From positions 1-44,887 of the forward strand of contig NZ_AYKS02000031.1 in assembly GCF_000496755.2 (NCBI RefSeq): a DNA stretch of 44,887 nucleotides, read 5' to 3'. The notes beneath the pieces were generated by a model that was not told the origin of the DNA, did no database searches, and saw nothing but the letters and a program-made list of their open reading frames with translations. Position 1 is the stretch's first letter, and every line of letters begins with the position of its first letter. This DNA is from Serratia sp. DD3 (lineage in GTDB: Bacteria > Pseudomonadota > Gammaproteobacteria > Enterobacterales > Enterobacteriaceae). Below are positions 30,386 through 41,280 of this stretch, in pieces. The position numbers and the translations under genes were made by a program.

Positions 30386-31582
30386 CTAAATACAGAGTGT
30401 ACGAACCATACCACGGGCCATTTCACGAGCCTGACGGTCTATGTCTAAAACCATCTCAATTGAAGTGGGTTCCTTCAGGGCTAAACATTCAACAACGCTA
30501 TGATTGACCGTTGAAATATCAGTAAAACGAATCTGTTCCTGCAAGAATGCCGCTACAGCAATTTCATTCGCTGCATTCAGTGCTGTGGTAGCCGCTTGGC
30601 CGGCATCAAAAGCTTTAATCGCCAGATAAAGGCAAGGGTAACGTTCAGGTTCAGGCTCAGAGAAGGTTAACGCGCCAATACGGCAGAAATCGAGTGCAGC
30701 CACGCCTGAATTAACCCGCTGTGGATAGGCCATAGCATGGGCGATAGGGGTACGCATATCCGGTGTGCCCAGTTGAGCCAATACACTGCCATCAGCATAA
30801 CGCACCATGGAGTGAATCACCGATTGTGGATGTAAAATAACTTCCATTTGCTCAGCTGAAGCATTGAATAGCCAGCGCGCCTCAATATACTCCAGACCTT
30901 TATTCATCATGGTGGCAGAATCCACTGAGATTTTGCGCCCCATTGACCAGTTAGGGTGAGCACAGGCTTGATCAGGCGTCATACTGGCAAATTGCGTCAA
31001 TGGTGTAGACCGGAACGGACCACCGGAGCCGGTAAGCACGATACGTGAAACCCCCTGTTCCGCCAAAGAACCATACCCTAACTGGCGCTGAATGGTTTCT
31101 GGCAGGCTCTGAAAGATAGCATTGTGTTCACTATCCAGTGGCAGTAATTGCGCCTGGCTCTTTTGGACCGCCTCCATAAACAGACGACCACATGTCACCA
31201 ACGACTCTTTATTCGCCAGTAATACCTGTTTACTCGCACGAATGGCCGCCAGTGTCGGTAGTAAGCCTGCAGCACCGACAATCGCCGCAGTAACTTGGTC
31301 GACATCACTTAATGCCGCCAGTTCGCACGCTGCCTGCTCGCCCGCCAATACTTCGGTTTTCACCCCATTTTCGGCCAACAGGAGTCGCAGCTCATTCGCG
31401 GCTTTTTCATCCGCCATAGCCGCATAGTCTGGACGAAACTCAATACACTGCTGCGCCATGACCGCCACATTACGGCCAGCCACCAGTGCTTTAATCGCGA
31501 AAAGATCAGGATTCTCCCTGACCACCGCCAGTGTACTGGTACCCACAGAACCGGTGGAACCTAAAATAGTCAGTTGCTTCAT
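30386..31582 (-). CDS. dxr: 1-deoxy-D-xylulose 5-phosphate reductoisomerase
   Basis: Second enzyme of the MEP isoprenoid pathway; it converts DXP to MEP with NADPH and is the target of fosmidomycin. From the ATG at 31582 the product is 398 residues, the E. coli length, starting [14 protein letters not shown] (the NADPH-binding GxTGxxG). A longer in-frame reading adds 16 unconserved residues. Catalytic-site blocks are [13 protein letters not shown] (metal ligands D and E), [33 protein letters not shown] and the C-terminal [11 protein letters not shown]. Its product feeds the pathway leading to uppS downstream. Confidence 0.97.
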   Translation of the reverse strand: MKQLTILGSTGSVGTSTLAVVRENPDLFAIKALVAGRNVAVMAQQCIEFRPDYAAMADEKAANELRLLLAENGVKTEVLAGEQAACELAALSDVDQVTAAIVGAAGLLPTLAAIRASKQVLLANKESLVTCGRLFMEAVQKSQAQLLPLDSEHNAIFQSLPETIQRQLGYGSLAEQGVSRIVLTGSGGPFRSTPLTQFASMTPDQACAHPNWSMGRKISVDSATMMNKGLEYIEARWLFNASAEQMEVILHPQSVIHSMVRYADGSVLAQLGTPDMRTPIAHAMAYPQRVNSGVAALDFCRIGALTFSEPEPERYPCLYLAIKAFDAGQAATTALNAANEIAVAAFLQEQIRFTDISTVNHSVVECLALKEPTSIEMVLDIDRQAREMARGMVRTLCI

Positions 31583-31682
31583 AAGTAGGCTCTGAATCAC
31601 TGTGCGATGAAATCCAAGATAATCGAGCATAAAAGCTGTAGCCGCGATTATCTGTGACCTCTAAAAATGATAAGACGGACGC

Positions 31683-31762
31683 TATACCCATCACCATTCA
31701 AATTGCAGACCACGATGCGCAAACCGCAACCTTGCAACTCAAATTATCATGGATGAGATACC
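31683..31762. repeat. Core-deleted ERIC-like element between frr and dxr
   Basis: It starts TATACCCATCACCATTCAAA and ends ACTCAAATTATCATGGATGA GATA-like, matching ERIC ends in inverted orientation, with only about 30 unrelated bases where the ERIC core should be. It lies between the frr terminator and the dxr start on the minus strand. Confidence 0.5.
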
Positions 31763-31764
31763 AC

Positions 31765-31794
31765 AAAAAATAAAGCGCCGCTCAGGCGACGCTT
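31765..31794 (-). terminator. Intrinsic terminator of frr
   Basis: On the minus strand AAGCGTCGC pairs with GCGGCGCTT (nine base pairs, one G-T wobble) around CTGA, followed by TTATTTTTT. It begins 18 bases after the frr stop and separates frr from dxr. Confidence 0.88.
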
Positions 31795-31812
31795 ATCCCT
31801 GCATGATGATGA

Positions 31813-32370
31813 TTAAAAATCCATCAGCTCTTTTTCTTTGTCAGCCAACGCAGCATCAAGTAACTTGATATAGGCATCAGTCATTTTCTGAATATCATCT
31901 TGTGAACGACGATCTTCATCTTCACTGATTTCTTTATCTTTCAACAGCACTTTGACTTTATCGTTAGCATCACGACGCACATTACGCACGGCAACACGCC
32001 CTTGTTCTGCTTCACCGCGGACCACCTTAATCAGATCCTTACGACGCTCTTCCGTCAACGGTGGCAGTGGAACACGGATCACAGCGCCTGCAGAGTTAGG
32101 GTTCAGCCCCAGATCAGAAGCCATAATGGCCTTTTCTACTGCTGACCCCAAAGAACGATCAAACAGATTGATCGCCAAAGTACGGGAATCTTCAACCGTT
32201 ATGTTAGCCAGTTGGCGCAATGGTGTTGAAGAGCCATAATATTCCACCATGATGCCATCCAGAATACTGGGTGAAGCACGGCCGGTACGGATCTTGCTGA
32301 TGTGGTTTTTGAATGATTCTACGCATTTTCCCATGCGCGAATCGGCATCTTTTCTGATTTCATTTATCAC
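31813..32370 (-). CDS. frr: Ribosome recycling factor
   Basis: With EF-G it splits post-termination ribosomes. The GTG start at 32370 gives [16 protein letters not shown] and 185 residues, exactly the E. coli length; a longer in-frame reading from 32415 adds 15 residues absent from the family. AAGGG lies eight bases upstream. Conserved blocks include [51 protein letters not shown] and [14 protein letters not shown]. An intrinsic terminator follows. A degenerate ERIC element lies in its leader, between it and pyrH. Confidence 0.97.
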   Translation of the reverse strand: MINEIRKDADSRMGKCVESFKNHISKIRTGRASPSILDGIMVEYYGSSTPLRQLANITVEDSRTLAINLFDRSLGSAVEKAIMASDLGLNPNSAGAVIRVPLPPLTEERRKDLIKVVRGEAEQGRVAVRNVRRDANDKVKVLLKDKEISEDEDRRSQDDIQKMTDAYIKLLDAALADKEKELMDF

Positions 32371-32463
32371 GTTGCGAACCCTTGAAAGCTGGTTACTTGG
32401 CAGGCCATAGCTCAAATACGTATAGCCCGTGAATTTTACTCTAATGGGTAGAGAGCACCTGGG

Positions 32464-32581
32464 GTTATCTACCCGTGATCTTTCAAGCTACAGAAGTGTT
32501 GATGGCGCTCAATCACCTGAATCATCGGCTTGCTCAAGCCTATCAGCCTATTCAGTTGCCTGCTATCGGCAACGTTACCAT
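32464..32581. repeat. Degenerate ERIC element between pyrH and frr
   Basis: The block runs TTATCTACCCGTGATCTTTC to CAGTTGCCTGCTATCGGCAA and follows the order of the full copy at 19454-19581: left end, GTGTTGATGGC, CGCTCAATCACCTGAATCA, CTATTCAGTTGCC. It carries many substitutions, so this is an old copy. It lies in the pyrH-frr spacer. Confidence 0.6.
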
Positions 32582-32625
32582 GAGGCCAGATACACACACT
32601 CCCGCTAAATTTGGTAGAACAGCGG

Positions 32626-33351
32626 TTATTTGCTGATCAACGTGCCTTCGCTTTCACCCATGACCACCCGACGCAGCGCTCCAGGCTTATTCATGTTAAA
32701 TACACGAATTGGCAAACCATGATCACGAGCCAGCGTGAATGCCGCCAGATCCATCACTTTCAACTCACGCTCCAACACGTCCTGATAAGTCAACTGTTCG
32801 AACAGTGTTGCATCCGGGTGTTTCACCGGGTCAGCAGAGTATACACCATCTACTTTAGTCGCCTTCAATACTACATCGGCTTCAATTTCAATGCCACGCA
32901 GGCAGGCAGCGGAATCGGTGGTAAAAAACGGGTTACCTGTCCCTGCGGAGAAAATAACCACACGGTTGTTGCGCAGCAAGCTGATCGCCTCTGCCCAGCT
33001 GTAATTGTCACACACGCCGTTCAACGGAATGGCCGACATCAGGCGAGCGTTCACATAGGCACGGTGCAAGGCATCACGCATAGCCAACCCGTTCATCACG
33101 GTAGCCAGCATCCCCATATGGTCACCCACTACGCGGTTCATGCCCGCTTGTGCCAAGCCAGCACCACGGAAAAGGTTGCCACCACCAATCACTACACCAA
33201 CCTGAATCCCCAGCTCGACCAGTTCTTTTATTTCCTGAGCCATGCGATCCAAAACGCTAGCGTCAATCCCAAAGCCTTCTGCACCTTGCAGAGCTTCACC
33301 ACTCAGTTTGAGTAGGATACGCTGATAAACGGGTTTTGCATTGGTTGCCAT
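32626..33351 (-). CDS. pyrH: UMP kinase
   Basis: Hexameric bacterial UMP kinase of the amino-acid kinase family, which makes UDP for pyrimidine nucleotide synthesis and is activated by GTP. The product is 241 residues. Conserved blocks are [13 protein letters not shown] near the N-terminus, [35 protein letters not shown] in the phosphate/substrate region, [15 protein letters not shown] and [13 protein letters not shown]. It sits in the usual rpsB-tsf-pyrH-frr order; ERIC-derived sequences flank it on both sides. Confidence 0.97.
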   Translation of the reverse strand: MATNAKPVYQRILLKLSGEALQGAEGFGIDASVLDRMAQEIKELVELGIQVGVVIGGGNLFRGAGLAQAGMNRVVGDHMGMLATVMNGLAMRDALHRAYVNARLMSAIPLNGVCDNYSWAEAISLLRNNRVVIFSAGTGNPFFTTDSAACLRGIEIEADVVLKATKVDGVYSADPVKHPDATLFEQLTYQDVLERELKVMDLAAFTLARDHGLPIRVFNMNKPGALRRVVMGESEGTLISK

Positions 33352-33419
33352 GGTGTTCTGTCCTAAGAAGCAGTAATTGTATTGGAGGTTTGGGCTGATA
33401 TGTCGCGCCTTTACTGAGT

Positions 33420-33525
33420 ATATACCCCATCATTCAAGCGGTAGATTCTTATGACGACACTAGCGATTCCACTCGATTTAGCGAGCTATACAAAAGCGTC
33501 TTATCTACTGCTTGACTGGGGCATA
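33420..33525. repeat. Degenerate ERIC-like inverted repeat between tsf and pyrH
   Basis: The ends TATACCCCATCATTCAAGC and GCTTGACTGGGGCATA are imperfect inverted repeats resembling ERIC termini; GGTAGA and TCTACT continue the pairing inward. The middle is diverged and the total is about 106 bases, shorter than a full ERIC. Confidence 0.5.
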
Positions 33526-33552
33526 AAAGGAACCGCCTGACGGCGGCTCCTT
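33523..33552 (-). terminator. Intrinsic terminator of tsf
   Basis: On the minus strand AAGGAGCCGCC pairs with GGCGGTTCCTT (11 bp with one G-T wobble) around GTCA, followed by TTATG. It starts 13 bases after the tsf stop, so pyrH probably has its own promoter in the remaining spacer. Confidence 0.85.
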
Positions 33553-33564
33553 AACTAACAGGTA

Positions 33565-34416
33565 TTAAGATTGCTTACTCATCGCTGCAACTTCTGCAGC
33601 AAAGTCGGTTTCAACCTTCTCGATACCTTCACCCACTTCAAAGCGGATGAAATTAACAACTTCGGCGTTATGTTCCTTCAGCAACTGACCCACACTCTTG
33701 TTTGGATCAATAACAAAAGGCTGACCGGTCAGAGAAACTTCGCCGGTAAATTTCTTCATGCGGCCTTCAACCATTTTCTCGGCGATTTCTTTTGGCTTGC
33801 CGGACTGCATGGCGATGTCCAACTGAACCTGGTACTCTTTTTCTACCACTTCAGCTGACACATCTTCAGGATTCACGAATTCAGGCTTGCTCGCCGCAAC
33901 ATGCATAGCAAGTTGTTTAACCAACTCTTCATCAGCACCTTTCGCAGCAACCAGAACCCCAATACGTGCACCGTGCAGATAGCTACCCAGTACATCGCCT
34001 TCCAGGGAAGCAACGCGGCGAATATTGATGTTCTCACCGATTTTAGCCACCAGTGCAATACGCTCTTCTTCGAACTGAGCTTTCAGCACATCAATATCTG
34101 TGATTTTACCTGCCACAGCCGCATCCAACACTTTGTTGGCAAATGCCTGGAAGCCAGCATCTTTAGCTACGAAGTCAGTCTGGCAGTTAACTTCCAGAAT
34201 CACACCGTAATGACCGTCAATCTTGGTCTTGATCACGCCATCAGCAGCCACATTGCCTGCTTTCTTAGCGGCTTTGATCGCACCAGATTTACGCATGTTT
34301 TCGATTGCCAACTCAATGTCGCCAGCAGCTTCGATCAGCGCTTTTTTACAATCCATCATGCCTGCGCTGGTACGCTCACGCAGTTCTTTTACCAGGGCAG
34401 CGGTAATATCAGCCAT
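33565..34416 (-). CDS. tsf: Translation elongation factor Ts
   Basis: Guanine nucleotide exchange factor for EF-Tu, 283 residues as in E. coli. The N-terminal UBA-like domain reads [30 protein letters not shown], including the [16 protein letters not shown] signature. The core has [10 protein letters not shown], which contacts EF-Tu, and a coiled-coil region follows around residues 180-230. It is cotranscribed with rpsB through a leaky intercistronic hairpin and followed by a stronger terminator. Confidence 0.97.
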   Translation of the reverse strand: MADITAALVKELRERTSAGMMDCKKALIEAAGDIELAIENMRKSGAIKAAKKAGNVAADGVIKTKIDGHYGVILEVNCQTDFVAKDAGFQAFANKVLDAAVAGKITDIDVLKAQFEEERIALVAKIGENINIRRVASLEGDVLGSYLHGARIGVLVAAKGADEELVKQLAMHVAASKPEFVNPEDVSAEVVEKEYQVQLDIAMQSGKPKEIAEKMVEGRMKKFTGEVSLTGQPFVIDPNKSVGQLLKEHNAEVVNFIRFEVGEGIEKVETDFAAEVAAMSKQS

Positions 34417-34466
34417 TTCTTTTTCCTCGGTTATCTCTCACGGAGATAGTTCTCATTCAGATAAGT

Positions 34467-34488
34467 AAAAGGGGCCTTTATAGGCCCC
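34467..34488 (-). terminator. rpsB-tsf intercistronic hairpin (partial terminator)
   Basis: On the minus strand GGGGCC pairs with GGCCCC around TATAAA, followed by TTTTAC. The T-run is short. The same position in E. coli holds a partial terminator that sets the S2 to EF-Ts ratio, and the same role is inferred here. Confidence 0.75.
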
Positions 34489-34532
34489 CTAACCAACATA
34501 TTCAATACCTGGTTAATAAGGGCTTGACCTTA

Positions 34533-35466
<934 letters not shown>

Positions 35467-35472
35467 GCGCGC

Positions 35473-35502
35473 TTTATACCATAAACCGGCCCGCGACACC
35501 AA
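35473..35502 (-). promoter_or_regulatory. rpsB promoter
   Basis: On the minus strand TTGGTG (35502-35497) and TATAAA (35478-35473) are 18 bases apart, followed by a GCGCGCC discriminator. A GC-rich discriminator is typical of promoters under stringent control, fitting a ribosomal protein operon. Transcription would start near 35466. Confidence 0.65.
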
Positions 35503-35613
35503 CTTTTGTTGCATATCGGAAATCAAATTTGGCAGCCACCTACAGGGCTGATACCATAAGTCAAAGCCTTTCATTCCTATTATCAATTAATGGCGACACC
35601 TGCGGACTAATTC

Positions 35614-36408
35614 ATGGCAATTTCAATCAAAACACCTGATGACATACAAAAAATGCGCGTTGCAGGCCGTCTGGCCGCAGAAGTGCTGGAAATGATCGAA
35701 CCCTATGTCAAACCCGGCATCACCACTGGTGAGCTGGACAAAATCTGTCACGAGTACATCACTCATCAACAACAGGCCATCCCCGCTCCCCTTGGCTATC
35801 ATGGCTATCCGAAATCTGTTTGTATTTCGGCGAATGAAGTTGTCTGTCACGGCATTCCCAGTGATGAAAAAGTGTTGAAAGATGGTGATATCGTCAATAT
35901 TGATGTCACGGTCATCAAAGACGGTTTCCACGGTGATACCTCGAAAATGTTTACCGTCGGCAAATCCACCATTCTGGGTGATCGCCTATGCCGTATTACT
36001 CAAGAGAGCCTGTATTTGGCGCTTAAGATGGTTAAACCCGGCATCCGCCTGCGCACTCTGGGCAAGGCGATTCAACAATTCGTTGAAGCTGAGAAATTCT
36101 CTGTCGTGCGTGAATATTGTGGCCATGGCATTGGCGAAAATTTCCATGAGGAACCCCAGGTACTGCATTATGATGCTGATGATGGTGGCGTGGTATTACA
36201 GGTAGGTATGGCCTTCACTATCGAGCCGATGGTCAATGCGGGTGATTACCGGATTCGCACCATGAAAGACGGTTGGACAGTAAAAACCAAGGACCGCAGC
36301 TTGTCGGCTCAGTACGAGCATACTATTGTGGTTACTGAGAATGGCTGTGAAATAATGACACTACGTAAGGATGACACCATCCCGCGCATTATTACGCACC
36401 CAGAGTAG
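35614..36408 (+). CDS. map: Methionine aminopeptidase, type I
   Basis: Removes the initiator methionine from nascent proteins. The product is 264 residues, the E. coli length. All five metal ligands are present at the standard numbers: Asp97, Asp108, His171, Glu204 and Glu235, in NIDVTV, GDTSKMF, GHGIGENFHE, FTIEPM and QYEHTIVV. It is divergent from rpsB and followed after 96 bases by glnD, with overlapping hairpins in the gap. Confidence 0.98.
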   Translation: MAISIKTPDDIQKMRVAGRLAAEVLEMIEPYVKPGITTGELDKICHEYITHQQQAIPAPLGYHGYPKSVCISANEVVCHGIPSDEKVLKDGDIVNIDVTVIKDGFHGDTSKMFTVGKSTILGDRLCRITQESLYLALKMVKPGIRLRTLGKAIQQFVEAEKFSVVREYCGHGIGENFHEEPQVLHYDADDGGVVLQVGMAFTIEPMVNAGDYRIRTMKDGWTVKTKDRSLSAQYEHTIVVTENGCEIMTLRKDDTIPRIITHPE

Positions 36409-36444
36409 GCAATCAGCATAGAACCCGTTGCAGATTTCTCTAAT

Positions 36445-36490
36445 AACCGGCTTGATCAGTGATCTAACGCCGGTTTATACCCGGCTTTTT
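36445..36490 (+). terminator. Overlapping hairpins between map and glnD
   Basis: GCCGG (36469-36473) can pair with CCGGC (36481-36485) and is followed by TTTTT (36486-36490), a short intrinsic terminator ending next to the glnD ribosome binding site. The same GCCGG, extended as GCCGGTT (36469-36475), is also an exact partner for the upstream AACCGGC (36445-36451). The two pairings exclude each other, so termination may be partial or conditional. Confidence 0.6.
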
Positions 36491-36504
36491 AGGGGCTGTG
36501 AATC

Positions 36505-39168
36505 ATGTCTGAAAATAATTGTGAACCAGAGACAGCCAACACGCCGCCGTCACCGGAATACCCTAACACCTACGGCGATGAAGATATTAACTGCATCACG
36601 CTTAAACAACACCTTGAGCAATTCCACCTTTGGCTCAAGTCAGCATTCAATGCGGGTTCTCCTGTTGAAACCCTGGTAACGGCCCGTAGTGAATTTATTG
36701 ATCAGCTCCTGCGCCGGCTGTGGATATTCTACGGATTTGCCGATATCCCCGAAACCGCGCTGGTTGCCGTTGGAGGCTATGGCCGGGGTGAACTGCATCC
36801 ATGGTCTGATATTGACCTACTGATACTCAGCCAGACACCGCTGGACGACAAACAAGCCGCCGGGGTCAGTGAATTCATCACCTTGCTGTGGGATTTGAAA
36901 CTCGAGGTAGGTCACAGTGTACGGACCCTGGAAGAGTGCCTGCTAGAAGGGCTGGCGGACCTGACCATTGCCACCAATCTGATTGAATCCCGTTTAATCT
37001 GTGGCGATGTTGCACTGTTCTTACAACTGCAAAAACATATTTTTAGTGATGGTTTCTGGCCTTCACCAAAATTCTTTGATGCCAAAATTCTCGAACAGCA
37101 GCAACGTCATCAGCGCTATCACGGTACCAGTTATAATCTGGAGCCAGATATCAAAAGCAGCCCTGGGGGCCTGCGCGATATCCACACCCTGCTGTGGGTG
37201 GCTCGCCGCCATTTTGGTGCAACCTCTCTGGATGAAATGGTGGAATTCGGTTTCCTGACGCAAGCTGAACGCAACGAATTAAATGAGTGTCAAAGTTTCT
37301 TGTGGCGTATCCGCTTTGCGTTACATCTGGTGCTATCACGCTACGATAATCGGCTGCTCTTTGATCGCCAGCTCAGCGTCGCCCAGTTACTCAATTACAC
37401 AGGGACAGGTAATGAACCGATAGAACGAATGATGAAAGATTTCTATCGGATGACGCGCCGCGTCAGCGAACTCAACCAGATGCTATTGCAGCTGTTTGAT
37501 GAAGCTATTCTGGCGTTAGAGACCACAGAAAAGCCACACCCACTCGATGATGATTTTCAACTTCGCGGCACCTTGATTGACCTGCGTGATGAACAGCTGT
37601 TTATCCGTCAACCAGAAGCGATCATGCGCATGTTTTACCTGATGGCCTGCAACCGTGAGATCACCGGCATCTACTCCACCACGGTGCGTCAATTACGTCA
37701 TGCACGCCGCCATCTGGCACAACCTTTGTGCAATATCCCCGCCGCCAGAAAGTTATTTATGGCTATTCTACGCCATCCTGGCGCGGTGTCCCGCGCACTA
37801 CTGCCGATGCATCGTCACAGTGTATTGTGGGCCTATATGCCGCAGTGGAGTAAAATTGTCGGCCAGATGCAGTTCGATTTGTTTCACGCTTATACCGTTG
37901 ATGAGCACACCATCCGCGTGTTGCAAAAGCTGGAAAGTTTTGCCAACGAGGAAAACCGCCCACACCACCCGCTCTGTGTTGAGCTCTACCCCCGCCTGCC
38001 ACAGCCAGAACTCCTGCTGCTGGGGGCATTGTTTCATGATATTGCCAAAGGGCGTGGTGGTGACCATTCCATTCTTGGTGCTCAAGACGCAATGGAGTTT
38101 GCCGAATTACATGGCTTGAATTCACGTGAAACTCAGTTGGTCGCCTGGCTGGTCAGTCGCCATCTACTGATGTCGGTCACTGCACAACGGCGAGACATTC
38201 AAGACCCTGCTGTTATTCAGCAATTTAGCAGTGAAGTACAAAGTGAAATCCGCTTACGTTACCTGATTTGCCTGACCATAGCGGATATTTGCGCCACCAA
38301 TGAAACCCAATGGAACAGTTGGAAACAGAGCCTGCTGCGTGAACTCTATTTTGCCACTGAAAAACAGCTGCGCCGAGGCATGCAAAACAGCCCGGACTTG
38401 CGTGAGCGCATCCGCTACCATCGTTTACAGGCGCTGGCTCTGTTGCGCATGGACAATATCGATGAAGAGGCACTGCAACATATCTGGAGCCGCTGCCGCG
38501 CTGATTATTTTTTACGTCATTCACCGAATCAATTAGCATGGCACGCTCGCCATCTGCTACCCCATGATTCCACCAAGCCGCTGGTATTAGTCAGTAGCCA
38601 AGCAACACGTGGCGGTACCGAGATCTTTATCTGGAGCCAAGATCGCCCTTATTTGTTTGCCGCCGTCGCCGGTGAGTTGGATCGGCGTAACCTTAGCGTG
38701 CATGATGCACAGATCTTTACCAACCGAGACGGCATGGCGATGGATACCTTTATTGTTCTGGAACCGGACGGCAGCCCCGTGGCACCGGACCGCCATGCCG
38801 TGATCCGCCATGCTCTGGAGCAAGTGATCACCCAACAGGATTACCAACCACCCCGTGTGCGCCGCTGTTCCTCCAAGCTGCGCTACTTTAGCGTCCCCAC
38901 CGAGGTTAACTTTCTGCCGGCTCACACCAACCGTCGCAGTTACCTGGAATTGATCGCCCTTGACCAACCCGGCTTACTGGCACGGGTTGGGGAAGTCTTT
39001 GCCGACCTTGCGCTATCGCTACACAGCGCGCGCATTTCGACGATTGGCGAACGTGTTGAAGATTTGTTTATCCTGGCAGAGAATGACCGGCGTGCCCTAA
39101 GCGAAGAAACACGCAGAAAGTTGGAACAACGGTTGACAGAAGCACTCAATCCAACCGATAAAATGTGA
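36505..39168 (+). CDS. glnD: Bifunctional uridylyltransferase/uridylyl-removing enzyme GlnD
   Basis: Sensor of glutamine that uridylylates or deuridylylates PII proteins (GlnB, GlnK), controlling glutamine synthetase and NtrBC. The product is 887 residues. The nucleotidyltransferase site [17 protein letters not shown] is at about 90-106 with Asp102 and Asp104. The HD phosphohydrolase domain has [14 protein letters not shown] near residue 510-525. Two C-terminal ACT domains begin near 700 and 810 ([18 protein letters not shown] is in the last). The ATG follows an AGGGG site beside the upstream hairpin. dapD follows after 42 bases. Confidence 0.97.
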   Translation: MSENNCEPETANTPPSPEYPNTYGDEDINCITLKQHLEQFHLWLKSAFNAGSPVETLVTARSEFIDQLLRRLWIFYGFADIPETALVAVGGYGRGELHPWSDIDLLILSQTPLDDKQAAGVSEFITLLWDLKLEVGHSVRTLEECLLEGLADLTIATNLIESRLICGDVALFLQLQKHIFSDGFWPSPKFFDAKILEQQQRHQRYHGTSYNLEPDIKSSPGGLRDIHTLLWVARRHFGATSLDEMVEFGFLTQAERNELNECQSFLWRIRFALHLVLSRYDNRLLFDRQLSVAQLLNYTGTGNEPIERMMKDFYRMTRRVSELNQMLLQLFDEAILALETTEKPHPLDDDFQLRGTLIDLRDEQLFIRQPEAIMRMFYLMACNREITGIYSTTVRQLRHARRHLAQPLCNIPAARKLFMAILRHPGAVSRALLPMHRHSVLWAYMPQWSKIVGQMQFDLFHAYTVDEHTIRVLQKLESFANEENRPHHPLCVELYPRLPQPELLLLGALFHDIAKGRGGDHSILGAQDAMEFAELHGLNSRETQLVAWLVSRHLLMSVTAQRRDIQDPAVIQQFSSEVQSEIRLRYLICLTIADICATNETQWNSWKQSLLRELYFATEKQLRRGMQNSPDLRERIRYHRLQALALLRMDNIDEEALQHIWSRCRADYFLRHSPNQLAWHARHLLPHDSTKPLVLVSSQATRGGTEIFIWSQDRPYLFAAVAGELDRRNLSVHDAQIFTNRDGMAMDTFIVLEPDGSPVAPDRHAVIRHALEQVITQQDYQPPRVRRCSSKLRYFSVPTEVNFLPAHTNRRSYLELIALDQPGLLARVGEVFADLALSLHSARISTIGERVEDLFILAENDRRALSEETRRKLEQRLTEALNPTDKM

Positions 39169-39210
39169 TACAAGTAACCTTTCGTTAATAAAATCAGGAT
39201 AGAAAACAGC

Positions 39211-40035
39211 ATGCAGCAATTACAAAACGTTATTGAAAGCGCCTTCGAACGCCGTGCAGAGATCACTCCGGCGAACGTAGACACCGTAACGCGTGAAGCG
39301 GTAAACCAAGTGCTCGCCTTACTAGACAGCGGTGCCCTGCGTGTTGCCGAGAAGATCGACGGTCAATGGGTGACACATCAGTGGTTGAAAAAAGCCGTCC
39401 TGCTTTCTTTCCGTATCAACGACAACAAAGTCATCGATGGTGCTGAAACCCGTTATTACGACAAAGTACCCATGAAATTCGCTGACTACGATGCAGCACG
39501 TTTTCAGCAAGAAGGCTTCCGCGTGGTGCCACCCGCCACCGTCCGCCAAGGTGCATTTATTGCCCGCAATACGGTGCTGATGCCGTCTTACGTCAACATC
39601 GGCGCTTATGTCGATGAAGGTTCGATGGTTGACACTTGGGCAACAGTCGGTTCCTGTGCCCAGATCGGTAAAAATGTGCATCTATCAGGCGGCGTGGGCA
39701 TTGGTGGCGTGTTAGAACCGCTGCAAGCCAACCCCACTATCATCGAAGACAACTGCTTTATCGGTGCACGTTCAGAAGTGGTAGAAGGCGTGATCGTTGA
39801 AGAAGGTGCGGTGATCTCAATGGGGGTTTATCTGGGCCAAAGCACCCGTATCTATGATAGAGAAACCGGTGAAATCCATTATGGCCGGGTTCCAGCAGGT
39901 TCGGTGGTTGTTTCCGGTAACTTGCCCTCCAAAGATGGCAGCTACAGCCTGTACTGCGCAGTGATCGTCAAGAAAGTGGATGCCAAAACACGGGCTAAAG
40001 TCGGGATTAATGAGCTATTGCGCACCATTGACTGA
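39211..40035 (+). CDS. dapD: Tetrahydrodipicolinate N-succinyltransferase
   Basis: Enzyme of the succinylase branch of lysine and meso-diaminopimelate synthesis, using succinyl-CoA. The product is 274 residues as in E. coli. It begins [22 protein letters not shown], has an N-terminal helical domain, then a left-handed beta-helix of hexapeptide repeats (about 105-230) with [34 protein letters not shown] and [34 protein letters not shown] precedes the ATG. A strong terminator follows the stop. Confidence 0.98.
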   Translation: MQQLQNVIESAFERRAEITPANVDTVTREAVNQVLALLDSGALRVAEKIDGQWVTHQWLKKAVLLSFRINDNKVIDGAETRYYDKVPMKFADYDAARFQQEGFRVVPPATVRQGAFIARNTVLMPSYVNIGAYVDEGSMVDTWATVGSCAQIGKNVHLSGGVGIGGVLEPLQANPTIIEDNCFIGARSEVVEGVIVEEGAVISMGVYLGQSTRIYDRETGEIHYGRVPAGSVVVSGNLPSKDGSYSLYCAVIVKKVDAKTRAKVGINELLRTID

Positions 40036-40060
40036 CATTAATGATTGACTAACATTAATG
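40027..40060. repeat. 17-bp tandem duplication over the dapD stop codon
   Basis: ATTGACTGACATTAATG (40027-40043) is followed directly by ATTGACTAACATTAATG (40044-40060), one base different. The first unit contains the last dapD codons and the TGA stop. The coding sequence is unaffected. Confidence 0.85.
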
Positions 40061-40063
40061 AAT

Positions 40064-40089
40064 AGCGGGTGAATCACCCGCTTTTTTTT
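40064..40089 (+). terminator. Intrinsic terminator of dapD
   Basis: AGCGGGTG (40064-40071) pairs perfectly with CACCCGCT (40075-40082) around AAT, followed by a run of T (40082-40089). It ends the glnD/dapD transcript. Confidence 0.9.
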
Positions 40090-40196
40090 GCTTTCGTTAC
40101 GCTCGCCGTCACAGTCTCGGACGGCTGTTTTCACCATAATCCTTGGCAGTAGAATATCCCTGATGGATTTCAATTTTCAGCCAACAAAACTAACAA

Positions 40197-40224
40197 TTGA
40201 ATAACAGTTGGGATACCCTATAGA
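40197..40224 (+). promoter_or_regulatory. Candidate yaeH promoter
   Basis: TTGAAT (40197-40202) and TATAGA (40219-40224) are 16 bases apart, 67 bases before the yaeH start and downstream of the dapD terminator, where a new promoter is needed. Confidence 0.45.
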
Positions 40225-40291
40225 TTGTAAGTGACAGCTAACCATACTGTGACTTAAAACAATCGGTCTATTCATTAAAAGGTGGCCAATT

Positions 40292-40681
40292 ATGTATGAC
40301 AACCTGAAAAGCTTAGGAATCAATCAACCAGAAGATATTGACCGCTATAGCCTGCGGCAAGAAGCCAATAACGATATTCTCAAGATTTATTTCCGCAAAG
40401 ATAAGGGCGAATTTTTTGCCAAAAGCGTCAAGTTCAAATACCCTCGCCAACGTAAAACGGTGGTAGCCGATAATGTTGCCCAAGGCTACAAAGAGATCAA
40501 TGAGATCAGCCCCAGCCTGCGCTATATCATCGACGAACTGGACCAGTTATGCCAACGAGAGCAAATTGAAGTCGATCTGAAACGCAAAATTCTGGATGAT
40601 TTACACCATCTGGAAAGTGTGGTCTCTAACAAAATTGCCGAGATCGAGTCAGACTTGGAAAAGTTGACTCGCGCAAAATAA
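40292..40681 (+). CDS. yaeH: YaeH family protein (DUF3461)
   Basis: Conserved 129-residue enterobacterial protein of unknown function, nearly the same length and sequence as E. coli YaeH. It starts [34 protein letters not shown] after an AAAGGTGG site. The middle is rich in lysine and arginine ([21 protein letters not shown]). The C-terminal third is a charged helix, likely coiled coil ([30 protein letters not shown]). It stands alone after dapD as in E. coli. No catalytic motif was recognised. Confidence 0.92.
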   Translation: MYDNLKSLGINQPEDIDRYSLRQEANNDILKIYFRKDKGEFFAKSVKFKYPRQRKTVVADNVAQGYKEINEISPSLRYIIDELDQLCQREQIEVDLKRKILDDLHHLESVVSNKIAEIESDLEKLTRAK

Positions 40682-40738
40682 AATAGAGGCTGAGCCTTAT
40701 TCACAGCACAGCCTATATCGAAAGCGTTTATCTTCTGG

Positions 40739-40783
40739 TTCATTCAAATTGCAGCACCTGCAGCTTGAATGAACTTGGGGAGT
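40739..40783. repeat. Core-deleted ERIC-like palindrome between yaeH and yqcA
   Basis: TTCATTCAA (40739-40747) pairs with TTGAATGAA (40765-40773), with most of the inner bases (TTGCAG and CTGCAG) also pairing; ACTTGGGGA follows as at the right end of full ERIC copies. It lies between two convergent genes and could act as a two-way transcript end, although it has no T-run. Confidence 0.65.
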
Positions 40784-40788
40784 GGGTT

Positions 40789-41238
40789 TTATTTCAGCAA
40801 AGTGCCCCACTGCGTTACCCATGGGCGTGACACCACTTCTGGCTCTGGTTGTTCCATGGCATCAATTTCCAATAGGTCCCCGACACGCGTAGCACCTTGT
40901 TCTTGCAGCAGGGCATCAAATTTGTGCCCACCCCCGCAGAAGTTGTCGTAACTGCTATCTCCCAAGGCAATCAAACCGTAGTGTAACTCTGGCTGATAGC
41001 CAACCTGATCACGGATAGCATCAAATAAGGGCGCGATAGTATCGGGCAAATCCCCTTGCCCAGTGGTCGAGGTAATCACCAAAGCATAATGCTGGCGATA
41101 ATACTGCCAATCTTCCAAGGTGCCTTCCTCAAACAGTTTAACCTCATGGCCCTGTTGATGAAGAATTGTCTCAGCCTCTTCGGCTACCAGCAAAGCATTA
41201 CCATAAACCGTACCGATGAAAATACCGACTTGAGCCAT
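40789..41238 (-). CDS. yqcA: Flavodoxin YqcA
   Basis: Short-chain flavodoxin of 149 residues, the same length as E. coli YqcA, carrying FMN as a one-electron carrier. The phosphate-binding loop is [16 protein letters not shown] at residues 7-22. [10 protein letters not shown] (about 57-66) and [13 protein letters not shown] (about 92-104) are the flavin-ring loops. Its physiological partner is not known. It lies 42 bases downstream of truC on the same strand, the E. coli arrangement, but here it directly follows yaeH rather than sitting at a distant locus. Confidence 0.93.
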   Translation of the reverse strand: MAQVGIFIGTVYGNALLVAEEAETILHQQGHEVKLFEEGTLEDWQYYRQHYALVITSTTGQGDLPDTIAPLFDAIRDQVGYQPELHYGLIALGDSSYDNFCGGGHKFDALLQEQGATRVGDLLEIDAMEQPEPEVVSRPWVTQWGTLLK

Positions 41239-41280
41239 TATTCGCGTTCCTTTGATTTTATTAACTTAAAAAATAGGTGG

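Noticed and set aside
32611..33315. Plus-strand open frame of 234 codons antisense to pyrH
   Set aside because: It lies entirely over the conserved pyrH gene, has no ribosome binding site or recognisable domain, and is rich in His and Gln as expected for a shadow frame.
33901..34449. Plus-strand open frame of 182 codons antisense to tsf
   Set aside because: It overlaps tsf completely; its composition follows from the codon use of the real gene.
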